From: Nomia melanderi
Taxonomy: Eukaryota > Arthropoda > Insecta > Hymenoptera > Halictidae
DNA length: 64,000 bases
Direction of reading: 5' to 3'
Assembly (NCBI RefSeq): GCF_051020985.1
Contig: NC_135002.1
Coordinates: 9,734,001-9,798,000 of the forward strand
The translations under genes were made by a program, and so were the position numbers. The notes beneath the pieces are model-generated. The model did not search any database, was not told the DNA's origin, and saw only the letters and a program-made list of their open reading frames with translations. The first letter of the stretch is position 1; every line of letters begins with the position of its first letter. Below, in pieces: positions 59,015-64,000 of the stretch.

Positions 59015-60996
59015 CGTTGTATAACCACGCAAAGCGACAGTGTTTGGAAATATACGACAGTTATATTTTGATAGAACTTTGATAGAACTGGAGAATACGA
59101 AGTCACGTCGACCAGCAGGAGAAGAATACTGCGATCGCAGGCACGTAAGTATGCAGTAAGCAGGTTTAACGACCCCTGGTCGTTATGTCTCGGTGTTAAT
59201 GGGCCTATATCCTGAGAACCTGTCATTTCTTGCATAAGAGAACTCGTCGTCCAGCTGCGTGCCAGCTCGATCCCGATCGGCGATCGCACAATGATCTTTC
59301 CTGACCCGTATCGACTGGTATCTGGAGCCACGGTTTATCCAGCATTATGTGCATTTTGATTAATTAATACTCATTCCCGGAGTCAGCAACATTCGTGCAA
59401 GCCGTTAGTAACGGTCTCCGGCGTAAATGCGAGATAACAAATAACTGCCACGCGATCTCAATACCTGGGGGTATCTGGTAACCAACTCAGCACGCCTACT
59501 AATCCTTTTTTCTCATGGTATACTTATCATTAAATTCCCGTGCTAAATGCGTCCGTAATAAATAAAACTCTTCGGAAATATACTTCGATGGTATTCGGTT
59601 TATCTCGTTATATGTATATTAGTTTATTCTTTATTTAGCATATCTAGAAGTATTTCAGAAGAAGATAGAATAATCTTGTAGAGGCAGTATGAAGTTTTAT
59701 TTTGATTGTAACGTGTTTAGTTTAATTAAATTAAGTTAGCATCGTACAGTACGATTACTAACGGTTAATTACTCTTGTATGTAAAAACAATCTGTGAATT
59801 TTGAAATGTCTCAGCGAAATAATGAGTCAAATGCAATCTCGAACAATAAAAATCACTGCAATATTGTTACTCGTGAAAATTAATTCCGTGCCTTCTTGAA
59901 ATATATGCATCGTTTATCCGCGAAAATTCCTACAGTTTCTAAAAAAATATCCAATAAATGTTCGAATTAATTGCATCAAATATATTCCACCGAAATGTCG
60001 AACGAACGTTTAAATCGAAAATAAATTTGTAGCTGAATCAATGAAAAGGCAGCGAATTAATTTTTAAAAATATATATATGTCGTGTTCACCGTGACGTAC
60101 TCACCAATCAACACTGCAAAATTAATCGACATACCTGAAACAGAAAGAAAATTCAACATTATACCTCTCGTGACAATATCGTGCCACGTGAATTAACCTT
60201 TGAACTGAGCATTGCCCAAACGCGAGCATTCGTGAAAGCGTAATTCCAGGCAAATTAAATTAATATAACAAACACTGTTAGTGATACACTTCGCGGTACG
60301 GCATGGTTTGTATTAATAAGGACAATTACGGTTCGAAGGAGTAGGAAAATACTTTAATGAACAAACACGAAAACGAAAAACAATCGAGAAATAATACTGA
60401 ACTTGAATGACGAGTCAATTCTCGTCGTCCCCAGTTAAGCGATTAAGAAACCGTACTAACTACTTAATCGTGATGCGATCTTCACTTTGTAAAATCATTT
60501 GCGCATGCCGTGTTGCATAATTTTGCATAACGTGAGCCCGCGTCGAACGTGCAAGCGCGTCGCTATAGAAAGTTAGCGTCTATAACGCGAATTTGTCGCT
60601 GGTTACGCAAGTGCGCCGACTATGAATAGAATGTATCGCGAAAAGAAAGGATACGAGAACCGGTTGGTAAATAGTTCTCTTTCTATCCACCTGTTATGGA
60701 TCGTTAATCGCGCCCAAAGCAATCCCCGCGATCCTCTTTCCCTTTTTTTTTTTGGCCGGCTGGTGGTAGCATCGTTGTATAATAATGTAATCTTATTACA
60801 TAACAGTCAACGCTTTATGGGAGGCGCTGTGAACTTGTGCAACGGTTGCGCCAGAGACGCGGACAGGGGAAACCGGAACGAAACCTGTACATTATCCAGC
60901 GAGTTTAATCGCAGTAAACAGTTTTACTTTTTTTGGGGTAACTGTTCAATATCTCTTTGAACGGTTTTTTTCAAGCCCGAATAAAGGTACAGGGCG
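59015..60996. other. gene-free stretch
   Basis: 59030-59340 is GC-richer and open for 111 codons on the minus strand without recognisable content. 59500-60180 is AT-rich. The words CTCGTGACAATATCGTGCCA (60168) and TTAACCTTTGAAC (60194) look like fragments of the TTAA element. 60590-60960 is open for 112 codons on the plus strand, again without motifs. Confidence 0.45.
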
Positions 60997-61239
60997 TTCA
61001 ACCCTTTGCCTTATGATAACTTGTCGGACTCGTGACGAACATTTTGAACTGAGTTCGACGGAATGTTATTTATCCCTCTTTTGAATGTAAATTAAATATT
61101 TTCCGTTATCGATTGTTAAACTGTGGAGTAAACGTAGGCATAAAGTAAATATCAGATTCTTCTTTTTTTGAAGTGAATTATTAACGATAAAGTGAGTTTA
61201 TCTACTACCGTCGTGGAAGAAATCATAAGACAATTTTGA
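60997..61239. mobile_element. diverged TTAA-family element (243 bp)
   Basis: It starts TTCAACCCTTTGCCTTATGA and ends GAAATCATAAGACAATTTTGA, with interior words (GACTCGTGACGAACATTT, ATTATTAACGATAAAGTG) that align with the 58767 copy. A second AAAGGGTTAC end at 61396 could mark a longer nested boundary. Confidence 0.65.
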
Positions 61240-61403
61240 GAACATTAAAAATAATTTTTATGAATAGCTGAATGGAACGTCGAACTTTTAAATAACAGAA
61301 AATAGAAGAACTGTGTATTGATTACTTATTGTTCCAATAATTAGATTCTTTGATTGTTAATGTCGATTCTAGAAGGTGAGCGACTTTCGTGTTCAAAGGG
61401 TTA

Positions 61404-61960
61404 CAAAAAAAGTGATATCAAAAGCACTTTTGTAAGGTCCATTGAAACGTTTCAGTCCATTGCATTGGATTCAAAGGATTTATAGGTTGAACAGAAAGTA
61501 ATATGAACAGAAAAAATGTTTCGCCTTCCTTTAAGTCCTCCAATATGTCGCTAAACAATTTTTTTAATGTGAATAAAGATATGAAATATGTAGTAATTGA
61601 AAACCACGAAAAAAGTGATATTCTCGGTGGTCTTTTGTAGGTTCATTCAAACAGTTTTTTGTATTGTATTCGATTAAAAGGGCTCGTGCATTTGAAAAAA
61701 GAAATATTACGAATGAAAAATCGTTCTACCCTTTTTTTAGATTATTCTATATCCAGTGCATACAAAAGCACAGAATATTTAATAATTAGAAAGTATAATC
61801 AATGTAGCCGTTCTCGTAATTTTTTCTGCAAAATGTAATAGTCAAAGCACAGTTTGAAGGATCGCTGTAATATTTTATTTGATTCTATTGAAAGGATTCG
61901 TATATTTGAAAAAACATGACCATTGTACACTGAATAGAACTGCACAATAAAAAGCGAATG
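61404..61960. repeat. tandem array, ~204-209 bp period, about three copies
   Basis: AAAAAAGTGATAT occurs at 61405 and 61609. The word TTGGATTCAAAGGATTTATA (61466) recurs in diverged form near 61670 and 61879, followed each time by a TTTGAAAAAA- or TTGAACAGAAA-like stretch. Copies are well diverged. Non-coding. Confidence 0.75.
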
Positions 61961-62385
61961 TCGGAGTATTCAAATAAAAATTTTTTGAAATTATTTGCTT
62001 TTTCCACGCCCGAAAAACATCCGAATAGAAACCTTATATATAACGTGTTTTATAATTGTACAATGTAAACAAAAAAATTGCTCCAAGCCACAGTCTATGT
62101 ACAATACTAGTTTCTATAAACCATTCATTGAACGACCAAACTTCTCGCGAACAGTGAAAACAAAAAATATACCACTTTACAGAACAGTAACATTTCACAT
62201 CGACAACATTTACCAGCAATTTGTCAGTACAATTACTGTAAAACACGTTTGAATAATAAACCATACCTACACTTAAGACACTAGAATACGACAAAGAACC
62301 TATATAATCTCCGCATTTCGGAGCGCGTATCAAAGAAAACCGATCCGCCCTTGAACGTCCCCTCAGAACGTCCACCATACTGATG
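61961..62385. other. gene-free stretch
   Basis: AT-rich, open in two overlapping frames (85 and 114 codons) on opposite strands without motifs. No gene supported. Confidence 0.4.
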
Positions 62386-63084
62386 TCAACCCGTTGCCTT
62401 CGAAGAAAAGAAAATCGATTCGCAATTACAAATTCCGAACGCTATTAACCATCGTTCACCCGTGGACTCCAGACTAATCGCCGCGGCACGGCGTAACGCG
62501 GCATCTACAAAAAAAGGAACAACAAACTTGCAGTAAACAATGTTATCAGGCCCGCGTCCGTACTGTTGACATTCAATTAGAAAGTTCCCGAGGTAAAGTG
62601 ATTCTATATAAATCGTGTTCCGGCGACCGGCGGCGACCGGCAGGGAAGCGAAAGAATGACACGGAAGCTCGTCACCGGCCGCCAACGCCACCGCCCCGTA
62701 ATGCACCGTAATACAGTAACTTCCGTCAAGTGGAGGCGCGAGCCATGTATCCAGCGAGTTAAGCACGACGCGACGCGACGCGACGCGAGGCCGCCGTGCC
62801 ATCAGGTATTTTACTTCGCAAGCCGCCGTTAGGTACCCGCCGGGTGTGTATAGTTTTCTCATCCTCATTATGTATTCTCCTGATGGCCGTTTAAACCCCC
62901 ACATTTCATGGCTGCGGGGCAAAAGTTTCGCGCGAGCGAACGAGAGAGAGCGAACGCGAGTCACCGGAAAGTTCAATGAAATTAACTCTGCTTTGCATAC
63001 ACTTAATAGCCCGTATCGCGATCTGCGAGCGCGCCGTACGGTCCCGAGCGCGCCCTCCGACCACCCCCTGCCTGCCCTGAACAC
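62386..63084 (-). other. unexplained 232-codon ORF (doubtful gene)
   Basis: This is the second-longest frame in the window: ATG at 63082-63084, unbroken to 62386. The translation is Arg/Ala/Ser-rich at the start and has mixed, fairly protein-like stretches after residue ~60 (MWGFKRPSGEYIMRMRKLYT, LDGSYCITVHYGAVALAAGD). I see no signal peptide, membrane span or known motif. The DNA is GC-rich, contains a GACGC pentanucleotide repeat, and is partly open on the other strand, so low stop density could explain the length. It might also be conserved regulatory DNA. Confidence 0.15.
62766..62787. repeat. GACGC pentanucleotide repeat
   Basis: About four tandem GACGC units in a GC-rich block. Confidence 0.85.
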
Positions 63085-63240
63085 TCTCTTCCCGAAACGA
63101 ATTCAACCCTCGCCACGAGGATTTTCCGCGCGAGCAATTTTTGCTATGGGAACTACGAATTTCATTGGGCACTGCTGACACGAGTGCACTTCCCTGTACA
63201 TTATCTTGTCGTTCTGAGTATCGTATTGGACAGGAACGGT
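63085..63240. other. short gene-free spacer
   Basis: About 150 bases between the doubtful ORF and the following tandem repeat; nothing recognised. Confidence 0.5.
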
Positions 63241-63690
63241 AGCTGAAGGAACGTCTAATTGGTCAGTTTTCCTGTGTTCGATATCAATCTGATGTTTGTC
63301 AGTATGGTTAAGCGTTATTTGCCAATGGTAAAGCTGGAAGATTACTTCATGGATAGGCTGAGGAATGCGGATCTAATTGGTCAGTTTGCATTTCAGCTAG
63401 TCTCATTTTCGATGCTAATTTGCTATTCGTTAATAGGGTTATACGTAACCAATGTAAACTTTAAATAAAGTACCCAGCGGAGACTGCATTCGCCATTCTC
63501 GCCTCGTTAGACATTAAACTATCTACCTAGTAGTAACGCTGGAAGATAACTTGATGGCTAGGCTGAGAAATGCGGATCTAAGTAGTCAGTTTTCATTTGT
63601 TATCATTCAATTTTCGATATTTATGTACTGTTCGTCATTTTGATTACACGTAGTTATCTGAAATTGTAAACAAATTACCCTTTAAACAGT
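63241..63690. repeat. tandem repeat, ~205-bp period, two full copies and a partial
   Basis: GCTGGAAGATTACTTCATGG (63333) recurs as GCTGGAAGATAACTTGATGG (63538), followed in both by AGGCTGAG(G/A)AATGCGGATCTAA and TCAGTTT. A partial earlier copy (TCTAATTGGTCAGTTTTC) starts near 63254. In one frame both copies translate to LEDxxMxRLRNADLxxQF, but the frame closes soon after in each. Confidence 0.8.
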
Positions 63691-64000
63691 AACATTCTCA
63701 TCTGAAACGCATGATACTTCTATTAGGTCATCCCATAAGCATCGTCGTTCCTTATGTCACTTCGTAAGATATTTTTTCATCCTCAGCATTTCCGAAACTG
63801 TTTTGCGTGCGTGTCCGATCGTATTTCAAGATGACATACTGTAACGTTTCTCTAAACGAATAGTGGTAAAAGAATGAGAATGTGATTGGATCAAAAGGGA
63901 TCGAAACGACACACCGGTTCACAGCAACTTCCGTCCCTGATTTCTCACTTTACAGGAATTCCTTCGACTGCGACGCAAAACTTCATTTCGTGTTGAAGTG
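63691..64000. other. gene-free end of window
   Basis: Nothing recognised in the last ~310 bases. The sequence runs off the window without a visible feature boundary. Confidence 0.5.

Noticed and set aside
1..64000. CRISPR arrays, bacterial operons, rRNA, integrated viral genes
   Set aside because: No regularly spaced identical repeats, no ribosome-binding-site-driven gene clusters, no rRNA words and no viral-like proteins were seen; the sequence is plainly eukaryotic.

Overview
The window reads as nuclear DNA of an insect, most likely a hymenopteran such as a bee. This is inferred from a decayed mariner transposon, families of short inverted-repeat elements with TTAA or TA target sites, purine-rich minisatellites, and long AT-rich gene-free stretches broken by GC-rich islands. 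There are no operons and no recognisable rRNA, tRNA or CRISPR. The sequence does not fix the species.

Layout. 1-4.6 kb is gene-free and ends in a 34-bp near-perfect hairpin (4581-4678). 4.97-6.27 kb is one complete but dead mariner, with matching 29-bp terminal repeats around a transposase that has two nonsense codons and two frameshifts. 6.3-28 kb is gene-free DNA with local tandem duplications, candidate regulatory islands rich in TAAT cores, and a TTAA-flanked element at 21.6 kb. 28.4-30.3 kb holds a ~90-bp tandem repeat, a GC-rich open segment and a small complete ORF for a 66-residue single-span membrane protein (30013-30213) with its own polyadenylation signal. 31-41 kb holds several TTAA-bounded elements, a long GA microsatellite and GC-rich unassigned sequence.

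The one confident protein gene is on the minus strand at 41358-43289: a 643-residue intronless reading frame, glutamine-rich, with a basic nuclear-localisation-like segment, a cysteine cluster and an acidic C-terminus. I do not recognise its family. Upstream lie a good initiator plus DPE core promoter (about 43595-43630) and two upstream ORFs joined by a TGATG stop-start overlap.

44-64 kb is gene-free apart from weak ORFs. It carries a ~560-bp purine-strand tract (49.8-50.4 kb), a 544-bp TA-flanked inverted-repeat element (53.7-54.2 kb), more TTAA elements, two separate arrays repeating at about 205 bp (61.4-62.0 and 63.2-63.7 kb), and an unexplained 232-codon ORF.

No multigene system is visible. 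The best leads are the unknown glutamine-rich gene with its 5' leader, the 66-residue microprotein, the TTAA (piggyBac-like) miniature element family, and the 98-nt hairpin.
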